Both the position numbers and the translations under genes were made by a program. A DNA stretch of 64,000 nt from Rhynochetos jubatus. Lineage: Eukaryota; Chordata; Aves; Eurypygiformes; Rhynochetidae. Position 1 is the stretch's first letter; each line of letters starts with the position of its first letter. The notes below the pieces were generated by a model, which searched no databases, was not told the origin of the DNA, and was given only the letters and a program-made list of their open reading frames with translations. This document shows, piece after piece, positions 38,101 to 50,525 of this stretch. The stretch covers positions 11,082,001-11,146,000 of the forward strand of contig CM050672.1 in the NCBI GenBank assembly GCA_027574665.1, written 5' to 3'.

Positions 38101-41100
38101 TAAGCAGCCAAAATGCAGCCCTCCTCCGGGAGAATCTCAAGAGCAGGGGGTGGAGCAAGCCAGGCCTCAAACCACGAGAAGCTCCAGCCCAAAAGGCAGC
38201 CAAAATGCAGCCCACATCCAGGAGAATCTCAAGAGCAGGGGGTGGAGCAAGCCAGGCCTCAAACCACGAGAAGCTCCAGCCCAAGATTTAGCCAAAATGC
38301 AAACCACATGCGGGAGAATCTCAAGAGCAGGGGGTGGAGCAAGCCAGGCCTCAAACCACGAGAAGCTCCAGCCCAAAAGGCAACCAAAATGCAGCCCACA
38401 TCCGGGGGAATATCAAGAGCAGGGGGTGGAGCAAGCCAGGCCTCAAACCACGAGAAGCTCCAGCCCAAAATGCAACCAAAATGCAGCCCACATCCGGGGG
38501 AATATCAAGAGCAGGGGGTGGAGCAAGCCAGGCCTCAAACCAGGAGAAGCTCCAGCCCAAAAGGCAGCCAAAATGCAGCCCACATGCGGGAGAATCTCAA
38601 GAGCAGGGGGTGGAGCAAGCCAGGCCTCAAACCAGGAGAAGCTCCAGCCCAAAAGGCAGCCAAAATGCAGCCCACATCCGGGAGAATCTCAAGAGCAGGG
38701 GGTGGAGCAAGACAGGCCTCAAACCACAAGAAGCTCCAGCCCAAAAGGCAGCCAAAATGCAGCCCACATCCGGGAGAATCTCAAGAGCAGGGGGTGGAGC
38801 AAGGCAGGCCTCAAACCACGAGAAGCTCCAGCCCAAGTATCAGCCAAAATGCAGCCCACATCCAGGAGAATATCAAGAGCAGGGGGTGGAGCAAGCCAGG
38901 CCTCAAACCACGAGAAGCTCCAGCCCAAAATGCAGCCAAAATGCAGCCCACCTCCGGGAGAATCTCAAGAGCAGGGGGTGGAGCAAGCCAGGCCTCAAAC
39001 CACGAGAAGCTCCAGCCCAAAATGCAGCCAAAATGCAGCCCATATCCGGAGAATGTCAAGAGCAGGGGTTGGAGGAAGTCAGGCCTCAAACCACGAGAAG
39101 CTCCAGCCCAAAAAACAGCCAAAATACAGCAAACATCCGGGAGAATCTCAAGAGCAGGGGGTGGAGCAAGCCAGGCCTCAAACCACGAGAAGCTCCAGCC
39201 CAAAAGGCAGCCAAAATGCAGCCCACCTCCGGGAGAATCTCAAGAGCAGGAGGTGGAGCCAGCCATGCCCCAAAGAACGAGAAGCTCCAGCCCAAGATTT
39301 AGCCAAAATGCAGACCACATGCGGGAGAATCTCAAGAGCAGGGGGTGGAGCAAGGCAGGCCTCAAACCACGAGAAGCTCCAGCCCAAAATGCAACCAAAA
39401 TGCAGCCCACATCCGGGGGAATATCAAGAGCAGGGGGTGGAGCAAACCAGGCCTCAAACCAGGAGAAGCTCCAGCCCAAAATGCAGCCAAAATGCAGCCC
39501 ACATGCGGGAGAATCTCAAGAGCAGGGGGTGGAGCAAGCCAGGCCTCAAACCAGGAGAAGCTCCAGCCCAAAAGGCAGCCAAAATGCAGCCCACATCCGG
39601 GAGAATCTCAAGAGCAGGGGGTGGAGCAAGGCAGGCCTCAAACCACGAGAAGCTCCAGCCCAAGTATCAGCCAAAATGCAGCCCACATCCAGGAGAATAT
39701 CAAGAGCAGGGGGTGGAGCAAGCCAGGCCTCAAACCACGAGAAGCTCCAGCCCAAAAGGCAGCCAAAATGCAGCCCACATCCGGGAGAATCTCAAGAGCA
39801 GGGGGTGGAGCAAGCCAGACCTCAAACCACGAGAAGCTCCAGCGCAAAATGTAGCCAAAATGCAGCCCACATCCGGGAGAATCTCAAGAGCAGGGGGTGG
39901 AGCAAGCCAGGCCTCAAACCACGAGAAGCTCCAGCCCAAAAGGCAGCCAAAATGCAGCCCACATCCGAGAGAATATCAAGAGCAGGGGGTGGAGCAAGCC
40001 AGGCCTCAAACCACGAGAAGCTCCAGCCCAACAGGCAGCCAAAATGCAGCCCAAATCCGGGAGAATCTCAAGAGCAGGGGGTGGAGCAAGCCAGGCCTCA
40101 AACCACGAGAAGCTCCAGCCCAAGAATCAGCCAAAATGCAGCCCACATACGGGAGAATCTCAAGAGCAGGGGGTCGAGCAAGCCAGGCCTCAAACCACGA
40201 GAAGATCCAGCCCAAGAATCAGCCAAAATGCAGCCCACATACGGGAGAATCTCAAGAGCAGGGGGTGGAGCAAGGCAGGCCTCAAACCACGAGAAGCTCC
40301 AGCCCAAAAGGCAGTCAAAATCCAGCCCACATCCGGGAGAATCTCAAGAGCAGGGGGTGGAGCAAGCCAGGCCTCAAATCACGAGAAGCTCCAGCCCAAA
40401 AGGCAGCCAAAATGCAGCCCACCTCCGGGAGAATCTCAAGAGCAGGGGGTGGAGCAAGGCATGCCCCAAACCACGAGAAGCTCCAGCCCAAAATGCAGCC
40501 AAAATGCAGCCCACCTCCGGGAGAATCTCAAGAGCAGGGGGTGGAGCAAGCCAGGCCTCAAACCACGAGAAGCTCCAGCCCAAAATGCAGCCAAAATGCA
40601 GCCCATATCCGGAGAATGTCAAGAGCAGGGGTTGGAGGAAGGCAGGCCTCAAACCACGAGAAGCTCCAGCCCAAAAAACAGCCAAAATACAGCAAACATC
40701 CGGGAGAATCTCAAGAGCAGGGGGTGGAGCAAGCCAGGCCTCAAACCACGAGAAGCTCCAGCCCAAAAGGCAGCCAAAATGCAGCCCACCTCCGGGAGAA
40801 TCTCAAGAGCAGGAGGTGGAGCCAGCCATGCCCCAAAGAACGAGAAGCTCCATCCCAATAGGCAGCCAAAATGCAGCCCACCTCCGGGAGAATCTCAAGA
40901 GCAGGGGGTGGAGCAAGCCAGGCCTCAAACCTCGAGAAGCTCCAGCCCAAAAGGCAGCCATAATCCAGCCCACATCCGGGAGAATCTCAAGAGCAGGGGG
41001 TGGAGCAAGCCAGGCCTGAAACCACGAGAATCTCCAGCCCAACAGGCAGCGAAAATGCAGCCCACCTCCTGGAGAATCTCAAGAGCAGGGGGTGGAGCAA

Positions 41101-41809
41101 GCCAGGCCTCAAACCACGAGAAGCTCCAGCCCAACAGGCAGCCAAAATGCAGCCCACATCCGGGAGAATCTCAAGAGCAGGGGGTGGAGCAAGCCAGGCC
41201 TCAAACCACGAGAAGCTCCAGCCCAAAAGGCAGCCAAAATCCAGCCCACATCCGGGAGAATCTCAAGAGCAGGGGGTGGAGCAAGCCAGGCCTCAAACCA
41301 CGAGAAGCTCCAGCCCAAGATTTAGCCAAAATGCAGCCCACATCCGGGAGAATCTCAAGAGCAGGGGGTGGAGCAAGCCAGGCCTCAAACCACGAGAAGC
41401 TCCAGCCCAAAAGGCAACCAAAATGCAGCCCACATCCGGGGGAATATCAAGAGCAGGGGGTGGAGCAAGCCAGGCCTCAAACCACGAGAAGATCCAGCCC
41501 AAAATGCAACCAAAATGCAGCCCACATCCAGGGGAATATCAAGAGCAGGGGGTGGAGCAAGCCAGGCCTCAAACCAGGAGAAGCTCCAGCCCAAAAGGCA
41601 GCCAAAATGCAGCCCACATGCGGGAGAATCTCAAGAGCAGGGGGTGGAGCAAGCCAGACCTCAAACCACGAGAAGCTCCAGCCCAAAATGCAGCCAAAAT
41701 GCAGCCCACATCCGGGAGAATCTCAAGAGCAGGGGGTGGAGCAAGCCAGGCCTCAAACCACGAGAAGCTCCAGCCCAAAAGGCAGCCAAAATGCAGCCCA
41801 CATCCGAGA

Positions 41810-43090
41810 GAATATCAAGAGAAGGGGGTGGAGCAAGCCAGGCCTCAAACCACGAGAAGCTCCAGCCCAACAGGCAGCCAAAATGCAGCCCAAATCCGGG
41901 AGAATCTCAAGAGCAGGGGGTGGAGCAAGCCAGGCCTCAAACCACGAGAAGCTCCAGCAAAAAAGGCAGCCAAAATGCAGCCCAAATCCGGGAGAATCTC
42001 AAGAGCAGGGGGTGGAGCAAGCCAGGCCTCAAACCACGAGAAGCTCCAGCCCAAAGGGCAGCCAAAATGCAGCCCACATCCGGGAGAATCTCAAGAGCAG
42101 GGGGTGGAGCAAGCCAGGCCTCAAACCACGAGAAGCTCCAGCCCAAGATTCAGCCAAAATGCAGACCACCTCTGGGAGAATCTCAAGAGCAGGGGGTGGA
42201 GCAAGACAGGCCTCAAACCACGAGAAGCTCCAGCCCAAAATTCAGCCAAAATGCAGACCACATCCGGGACAATCTCAAGAGCAGGGGGTGGAGCAAGCCA
42301 GGCCTCAAACCACGAGAAGCTCCAGCCCAAAAGGCAGCCAAAATGCAGCCCACATCCGAGAGAATATCAAGAGCAGGGGATGGAGCAAGCCAGGCCTCAA
42401 ACCACGAGAAGATCCAGCCCAAAAGGCAGCCAAAATGCAGCACACGTCCGAGAGAATATCAAGAGAAGGGGGTGGAGCAAGCCAGGCCTCAAACCACGAG
42501 AAGCTCCAGCCCAACAGGCAGCCAAAATGCAGCCCAAATCCGGGAGAATCTCAAGAGCAGGGGGTGGAGCAAGCCAGGCCTCAAACCACGAGAAGCTCCA
42601 GCAAAAAAGGCAGCCAAAATGCAGCCCAAATCCGGGAGAATCTCAAGAGCAGGGGGTGGAGCAAGCCAGGCCTCAAACCACGAGAAGCTCCAGCCCAAAG
42701 GGCAGCCAAAATGCAGCCCACATCCGGGAGAATCTCAAGAGCAGGGGGTGGAGCAAGCCAGGCCTCAAACCACGAGAAGCTCCAGCCCAAGATTCAGCCA
42801 AAATGCAGACCAACTCCGGGAGAATCTCAAGAGCAGGGGGTGGAGCAAGACAGGCCTCAAACCACGAGAAGCTCCAGCCCAAAATTCAGCCAAAATGCAG
42901 CCCACATCCGGGACAATCTCAAGAGCAGGGGGTGGAGCAAGCCAGGCCTCAAACCACGAGAAGCTCCAGCCCAAAAGGCAGCCAAAATGCAGCCCACTTC
43001 CGGGAGAATCTCAAGAGCAGGGGGTGGAGCAAGCCAGGCCTCAAACCACGAGAAGCTCCAGCCCAAAATGCAGCCAAAATGCAGCCCACA
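41810..43090 (+). repeat. Seven-unit tandem duplication, period 644 bp
   Basis: Copy 1 is about 41,810-42,453 and copy 2 about 42,454-43,090. Paired rare states are CAAGAGAAGGGG (near 41,820 and 42,464), CCAGCAAAAAAGGCAGCC (near 41,953 and 42,597), CCAAAGGGCAGCC, CCAAGATTCAGCC, and GGGACAATCTC (near 42,266 and 42,910). A handful of substitutions separate the copies, for example CCACCTCTGGG against CCAACTCCGGG. A related CCAGCAAAAAATGC unit near 58,050 shows that part of this block was copied again about 16 kb away. Confidence 0.8.
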
Positions 43091-46000
43091 TCCGAGAGAA
43101 TATCAAGAGCAGGGGATGGAGCAAGCCAGGCCTCAAACCACGAGAAGATCCAGCCCAAAAGGCAGCCAAAATGCAGCACACGTCCGGGAGAATATCAAGA
43201 GCATGGGGTGGAGCAAGGCAGGCCTCAAACCACGAGAAGCTCCAGCCCAAGTATCAGCCAAAATGCAGCCCACCTCCGGGAGAATCTCAAGAGCAGGGGG
43301 TGGAGCAAGCCAGGCCTCAAACCACGAGAAGCTCCAGCCCAAAAGGCAGGCAAAATGCAGCCCACATCCGGGAGAATCTCAAGAGCAGGGGGTGGAGCAA
43401 GCCAGGCCTCAAACCATGAGAAGCTCCAGCCCAAAAGGCAGCCAAAATGCAGCCCACATCCGGGGGAATCTCAAGAGCAGGGGATGGAGCAAGGCAGGCC
43501 TCAAACCACGAGAAGCTCCAGCCCAAAGCGCAGCCAAAATGCAGCCCACATCCGGGAGAATCTCAAGAGCAGGGGGTGGAGCAAGCCAGGCCTCAAACCA
43601 CGAGAAGCTCCAGCCCAAAAGGCAGCCAAAATCCAGCCCACATCCGGGAGAATCTCAAGAGCAGGGGGTGGAGCAAGCCAGGCCTCAAACCACAGGAAGC
43701 TCCAGCCCAAGATTCAGCCAAAATGCAGCCCACATCCGGGAGAATATCAAGAGCAGGGGGTGGAGCAAGCCAGGCCTCAAACCACGGGAAGCTCCAGCCC
43801 AAAAGGCAGCCAAAATGCAGCCCACATCCGGGAGAATCTCAAGAGCAGGGGGTGGAGCAAGCCAGGCCTCAAACCACGAGAAGCTCCAGCCCAACAGGCA
43901 GCCAAAATGCAGCCCAAATCCGGGAGAATCTCAAGAGCAGGGGGTGGAGCAAGCCAGGCCTCAAACCACGAGAAGCTCCAGCCCAAAAGGCAGCCAAAAT
44001 GCAGCCCACATCCAGGAGAATATCAAGAGCAGGGGGTGGAGCAAGACAGGCCTCAAACCACGAGAAGCTCCAGCCCAAAAGGCAGCCAAAATGCAGCCCT
44101 CATCCGGGAGAATCTCAAGAGCAGGGGGTGGAGCAAGCCAGGCCTCCAACCACAAGAAGCTCCAGCCCAAAAGACAGCCAAAATGCAGCCCACATCCGGG
44201 AGAATCTCAAGAGCAGGGGGTGGAGCAAGACAGGCCTCAAACCACGAGAAGCTCCAGCCCAAAAGGCAGCCAAAATGCAGCCCACATCCAGGAGAATATC
44301 AAGAGCAGGGGGTGGAGCAAGCCAGGCCTCAAACCACGAGAAGCTCCAGCCCAAAAGGCAGCCATAATCCAGCCCACATCCGGGAGAATCTCAAGAGCAG
44401 GGGGTGGAGCAAGCCAGGCCTCAAACCACGAGAAGCTCCAGCCCAAGATTCAGCCAAAATGCAGACCACATCCGGGAGAATCTCAAGAGCAGGGTGTGGA
44501 GCAAGACAGGCCTCAAACCACGAGAAGCTCCAGCCCAAAAGGCAGCCAAAATGCAGCCCACATCCGGGAGAATCTCAAGAGCAGGGGGTGGAGCAAGCCA
44601 GGCCTCAAACCACGAGAAGCTCCAGCCCAAAACGCACCCAAAATGCAGCCCACATCCGGGAGAATCTCAAGAGCAGGGGGTGGAGCAAGCCAGGCCTCAA
44701 ACCACGAGAAGCTCCAGCCCAACAGGCAGCCAAAATGCAGCCCACATCCGGGGGAATATCAAGAGCAGGGGGTGGAGCAAGCCAGGCCTCAAACCACGAG
44801 AAGCTCCAGCCCAAAAGGCAGCCAAAATGCAGCCCACATCCGGGAGAATCTCAAGAGCAGGGGGTGGAGCAAGCCAGGCCTCAAACCACGAGAAGCTCCA
44901 GCCCAAAAGGCAGCCAAAATGCAGCCCACATCCGGGAGAATCTCAAGAGCAGGGGGTGGAGCAAGGCAGGCCTCAAACCACGAGAAGCTCCAGCCCAAAA
45001 GGCAGCCAAAATGCAGCCCACATCCGATAGAATCTCAAGAGCAGGGGGTGGAGCAAGCCAGGCCTCAAACCACGAGAAGCTCCAGCCCAAAAGGCAGCCA
45101 AAATGCAGCCCACCTCCGGGAGAATCTCAAGAGCAGGGGGTGGAGCAAGCCAGGCCTCAAACCATGAGAAGCTCCAGCCCAAAAGGCAGCCAAAATGCAG
45201 CCCACATCCGAGAGAATATCAAGAGCAGGGGATGGAGCAAGCCAGGCCTCAAACCACGAGAAGATCCAGCCCAAAAGGCAGCGAGAATGCAGCACACGTC
45301 CGGGAGAATATCAAGAGCAGGGGGTGGAGCAAGCCAGGCCTCAAACCACGGGAAGCTCCAGCCCAAGAATCAGCTAAAATGCAGCCCACATCCGAGAGAA
45401 TCTCAAGAGCAGGGGGTGGAGCAAGCCAGGCCTCAAACCACGAGAAGCTACAGCCCAACAGGCAGCCAAAATGCAGCCCACATCCTGGAGAATCTCAAGA
45501 GCAGGGGGTGGAGCAAGGCAGGCCTCAAACCACGAGAAGCTCCAGCCCAAGTATCAGCCAAAATGCAGCCCACATCCAGGAGAATATCAAGAGCAGGGGG
45601 TGGAGCAAGCCAGGCCTCAAACCACGAGAAGCTCCAGCCCAAAAGGCAGCCAAAATACAGCCCACATCCGGGAGAATCTCAAGAGCAGGGGGTGGAGCAA
45701 GACAGGCCTCAAACCACGAGAAGCTCCAGCCCAAAATGCAGCCAAAATGCAGCCAATATCCGGAGAATGTCAAGAGCAGGGGTTGGAGGAAGGCAGGCCT
45801 CAAACCACGAGAAGCTCCAGCCCAAAAAACAGCCAAAATACAGCAAACGTCCGGGAGAATCTCAAGAGCAGGGGGTGGAGCAAGCCAGGCCTCAAACCAC
45901 GAGAAGCTCCAGCCCAAAAGGCAGCCAAAATGCAGCCCACCTCCGGGAGAATCTCAAGAGCAGGAGGTGGAGCCAGCCATGCCCCAAAGAACGAGAAGCT

Positions 46001-47399
46001 CCAGCCCAAAAGGCAGCCAAAATGCAGCCCACCTCCGGGAGAATCTCAAGAGCAGGGGGTGGAGCAAGCCAGGCCTCAAACCACGAGAAGCTCCAGCCCA
46101 AAAGGCAGCCATAATCCAGCCCACATCCGGGAGAATCTCAAGAGCAGGGGTTGGAGCAAGCCAGGCCTCAAACCACGAGAAGCTCCAGCCCAAAAGGCAG
46201 CCAAAATGCAGCCCACATCCGAGAGAATATCAAGAGCAGGGGATGGAGCAAGCCAGGCCTCAAACCACGAGAAGATCCAGCCCAAAAGGCAGCCAAAATG
46301 CAGCACACGTCCGGGAGAATATCAAGAGCATGGGGTGGAGCAAGGCAGGCCTCAAACCACGAGAAGCTCCAGCCCAAGTATCAGCCAAAATGCAGCCCAC
46401 ATCCGGGAGAATCTCAAGAGCAGGGGGTGGAGCAAGGCAGGCCTCAAACCACGAGAAGCTCCAGCCCAAAAGGCAGGCAAAATGCAGCCCACATCCGGGA
46501 GAATCTCAAGAGCAGGGGGTGGAGCAAGCCAGGCCTCAAACCATGAGAAGCTCCAGCCCAAAAGGCAGCCAAAATGCAGCCCACATCCGGGGGAATCTCA
46601 AGAGCAGGGGGTGGAGCAAGGCAGGCCTCAAACCACGAGAAGCTCCAGCCCAAAGCGCAGCCAAAATGCAGCCCACATCCGGGAGAATCTCAAGAGCAGG
46701 GGGTGGAGCAAGCCAGGCCTCAAACCACGAGAAGCTCCAGCCCAAAAGGCAGCCAAAATGCAGCCCACATCCGGGAGAATCTCAAGAGCAGGGGGTGGAG
46801 CAAGCCAGGCCTCAAACCACAGGAAGCTCCAGCCCAAGATTCAGCCAAAATGCAGCCCACATCCGGGAGAATCTCAAGAGCAGGGGGTGGAGCAAGCCAG
46901 GCCTCAAACCACGAGAAGCTCCAGCCCAAAAGGCAGCCAAAATGCAGCCCACATCCGGGAGAATCTCAAGAGCAGGGGGTGGAGCAAGCCAGGCCTCAAA
47001 CCACGAGAAGCTCCAGCCCAACAGGCAGCCAAAATGCAGCCCACATCCGGGGGAATATCAAGAGCAGGGGGTGGAGCAAGCCAGGCCTCAAACCACGAGA
47101 AGCTCCAGCCCAAAATGCAGCCAAAATGCAGCCCACATCCGAGAGAATCTCAAGAGCAGGGGGTGGAGCAAGCCAGGCCTCAAACCACGAGAAGCTCCAG
47201 CCCAAAAGGCAGCCAAAATGCAGCCCACATCCGGGAGAATCTCAAGAGCAGGGGGTGGAGCAAGCCAGGCCTCAAACCACGAGAAGCTCCAGCCCAAAAG
47301 GCAGCCAAAATGCACACCACATCCGATAGAATATCAAGAGCAGGGGGTGGAGCAAGCCAGGCCTCAAACCACGAGAAGCTCCAGCCCAAAAAGCAGCCA

Positions 47400-48600
47400 A
47401 AATGCAGCCCACCTCCGGGAGAATCTCAAGAGCAGGGGGTGGAGCAAGCCAGGCCTCAAACCATGAGAAGCTCCAGCCCAAAAGGCAGCCAAAATGCAGC
47501 CCACATCCGAGAGAATATCAAGAGCAGGGGATGGAGCAAGCCAGGCCTCAAACCACGAGAAGATCCAGCCCAAAAGGCAGCGAGAATGCAGCACACGTCC
47601 GGGAGAATATCAAGAGCAGGGGGTGGAGCAAGCCAGGCCTCAAACCACGGGAAGCTCCAGCCCAAGAATCAGCTAAAATGCAGCCCACATCCAGGAGAAT
47701 CTCAAGAGCAGGGGGTGGAGAAAGCCAGGCCTCAAACCACGAGAAGCTCCAGCCCAAAAAGCAGCCAAAATGCAGCCCACATCCGAGAGAATGTCAAGAG
47801 CAGGGGTTGGAGGAAGGCAGGCCTCAAACCACGAGAAGCTCCAGCCCAACAGGCAGCCAAAATGCAGCCCACATCCTGGAGAATCTCAAGAGCAGGGGGT
47901 GGAGCAAGGCAGGCCTCAAACCACGAGAAGCTCCAGCCCAAGTATCAGCCAAAATGCAGCCCACATCCAGGAGAATATCAAGAGCAGGGGGTGGAGCAAG
48001 CCAGGCCTCAAACCACGAGAAGCTCCAGCCCAAAAGGCAGCCAAAATGCAGCCCACCTCCGGGAGAATCTCAAGAGCAGGGGGTGGAGCAAGACAGGCCT
48101 CAAACCACGAGAAGCTCCAGCCCAAAATGCAGCCAAAATGCAGCCCATATCCGGAGAATGTCAAGAGCAGGGGTTGGAGGAAGTCAGGCCTCAAACCACG
48201 AGAAGCTCCAGCCCAAAAAACAGCCAAAATACAGCAAACATCCGGGAGAATCTCAAGAGCAGGGGGTGGAGCAAGCCAGGCCTCAAACCACGAGAAGCTG
48301 CAGCCCAAAAGGCAGCCAAAATGCAGCCCACCTCCGGGAGAATCTCAAGAGCAGGAGGTGGAGCCAGCCATGCCCCAAAGAACGAGAAGCTCCATCCCAA
48401 TAGGCAGCCAAAATGCAGCCCACCTCCGGGAGAATCTCAAGAGCAGGGGGTGGAGCAAGCCAGGCCTCAAACCACGAGAAGCTCCAGCCCAAAAGGCAGC
48501 CATAATCCAGCCCACATCCGGGAGAATCTCAAGAGCAGGGGGTGGAGCAAGCCAGGCCTCAAACCACGAGAATCTCCAGCCCAACAGGCAGCGAAAATGC
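47400..48600 (+). repeat. 13-unit block C, copy 1 (also 52.46-53.34 and 54.30-55.50 kb)
   Basis: The block begins with the CACCTCCGGG unit and the CGAGAATGCAGCACACG unit, then runs through the 91-bp unit at 48,148 and the CCATGCCCCAAAGAACG unit near 48,367. It pairs with about 54,300-55,500 at 6,898 bp (75 units minus two). The first ten units or so also pair with 52,460-53,340 (5,059 bp, 55 units minus one). In the middle copy the part beyond 53.34 kb has been replaced by units like those near 49.57 kb (CACGAAAAGC, then GTATCAGGC). Three related copies with different right ends suggest repeated exchange rather than one duplication. Confidence 0.75.
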
Positions 48601-50525
48601 AGCCCACCTCCGGGAGAATCTCAAGAGCAGGGGGTGGAGCAAGCCAGGCCTCAAACCACGAGAAGCTCCAGCCCAAGTATCAGCCAAAATGCAGCCCACC
48701 TCCGGGAGAATCTCAAGAGCAGGGGGTGGAGCAAGGCAGGCCTCAAACCACGAGAAGCTCCAGCCCAAAAGGCAGGCAAAATGCAGCCCACATCCGGGAG
48801 AATCTCAAGAGCAGGGGGTGGAGCAAGCCAGGCCTCAAACCATGAGAAGCTCCAGCCCAAAAGGCAGCCAAAATGCAGCCCACATCCGGGGGAATCTCAA
48901 GAGCAGGGGGTGGAGCAAGGCAGGCCTCAAACCACGAGAAGCTCCAGCCCAAAGCGCAGCCAAAATGCAGCCCACATCCGGGAGAATCTCAAGAGCAGGG
49001 GGTGGAGCAAGCCAGGCCTCAAACCACGAGAAGCTCCAGCCCAAAAGGCAGCCAAAATGCAGCCCACATCCGGGAGAATCTCAAGAGCAGGGGGTGGAGC
49101 AAGCCAGGCCTCAAACCACAGGAAGCTCCAGCCCAAGATTCAGCCAAAATGCAGCCCACATCCGGGAGAATATCAAGAGCAGGGGGTGGAGCAAGCCAGG
49201 CCTCAAACCACGGGAAGCTCCAGCCCAAAAGGCAGCCAAAATGCAGCCCACATGCGGGAGAATCTCAAGAGCAGGGGGTGGAGCAAGCCAGGCCTCAAAC
49301 CACGAGAAGCTCCAGCCCAACAGGCAGCCAAAATGCAGCCCAAATCCGGGAGAATCTCAAGAGCAGGGGGTGGAGCAAGCCAGGCCTCAAACCACGAGAA
49401 GCTCCAGCCCAAAAGGCAGCCAAAATGCAGCCCACATCCAGGAGAATATCAAGAGCAGGGGGTGGAGCAAGACAGGCCTCAAACCACGAGAAGCTCCAGC
49501 CCAAAAGGCAGCCAAAATGCAGCCCTCATCCGGGAGAATCTCAAGAGCAGGGGGTGGAGCAAGCCAGGCCTCAAACCACGAAAAGCTCCAGCCCAAGTAT
49601 CAGGCAAAATGCAGCCCACCTCCGGGAGAATCTCAAGAGCAGGGGGTGGAGCAAGCCAGGCCTCAAACCACGAGAAGCTCCAGCCCAAAAGGCAGCCAAA
49701 ATGCAGCCCACATCCAGGAGAATCTCAAGAGCAGGGGGTGGAGCAAGCCAGGCCTCAAACCACGAGAAGCTCCAGCCCAAAAGGCAACCATAATCCAGCC
49801 CACATCCGGGAGAAACTCAAGAGCAGGGGGTGGAGCAAGCCAGGCCTCAAACCACGAGAAGCTCCAGCCCAAGATTCAGCCAAAATGCAGCCCACATCCG
49901 GGAGAATCTCAAGAGCAGGGGGTGGAGCAAGCCAGGCCTCAAACCACGAGAAGCTCCAGCCCAAAAGGCAGCCAAAATGCAGCCCACATCCGGGAGAATC
50001 TCAAGAGCAGGGGGTGGAGCAAGCCAGGCCTCAAACCACGAGAAGCTCCAGCCCAAAAGGCAGCCAAAATGCAGCCCACATCCGGGAGAATCTCAAGAGC
50101 AGGGGGTGGAGCAAGCCAGGCCTCAAACCACGAGAAGCTCCAGCCCAACAGGCAGCCAAAATGCAGCCCACATCCGGGGGAATATCAAGAGCAGGGGGTG
50201 GAGCAAGCCAGGCCTCAAACCACGAGAAGCTCCAGCCCAAAAGGCAGCCAAAATGCAGCCCACATCCGGGAGAATCTCAAGAGCAGGGGGTGGAGCAAGC
50301 CAGGCCTCAAACCACGAGAAGCTCCAGCCCAAAAGGCAGCCAAAATGCAGCCCACATCCGGGAGAATCTCAAGAGCAGGGGGTGGAGCAAGCCAGGCCTC
50401 AAACCACGAGAAGCTCCAGCCCAAAAGGCAGCCAAAATGCACACCACATCCGATAGAATATCAAGAGCAGGGGGTGGAGCAAGCCAGGCCTCAAACCACG
50501 AGAAGCTCCAGCCCAAAAGGCAGCC
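48594..50525 (+). repeat. 21-unit tandem duplication, copy 1 (1,932 bp)
   Basis: From 48,594 this stretch equals the sequence 1,932 bp further on. The match runs to 50,590 against 52,522, so it exceeds one full period by 65 bp, as expected for a direct tandem duplication. I found no difference in the lines compared, and unit by unit the deduced variants agree throughout, including rare states such as CACGAAAAGC, GTATCAGGC, GCAGCCCTCATCC and GCAACCATAATCC. On the left, the match breaks at GCAGCGAAAA against GCAGCCAAAA. Parts of the same order, with more differences, occur at 43.2-44.9 kb and 46.3-46.9 kb. Confidence 0.9.
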
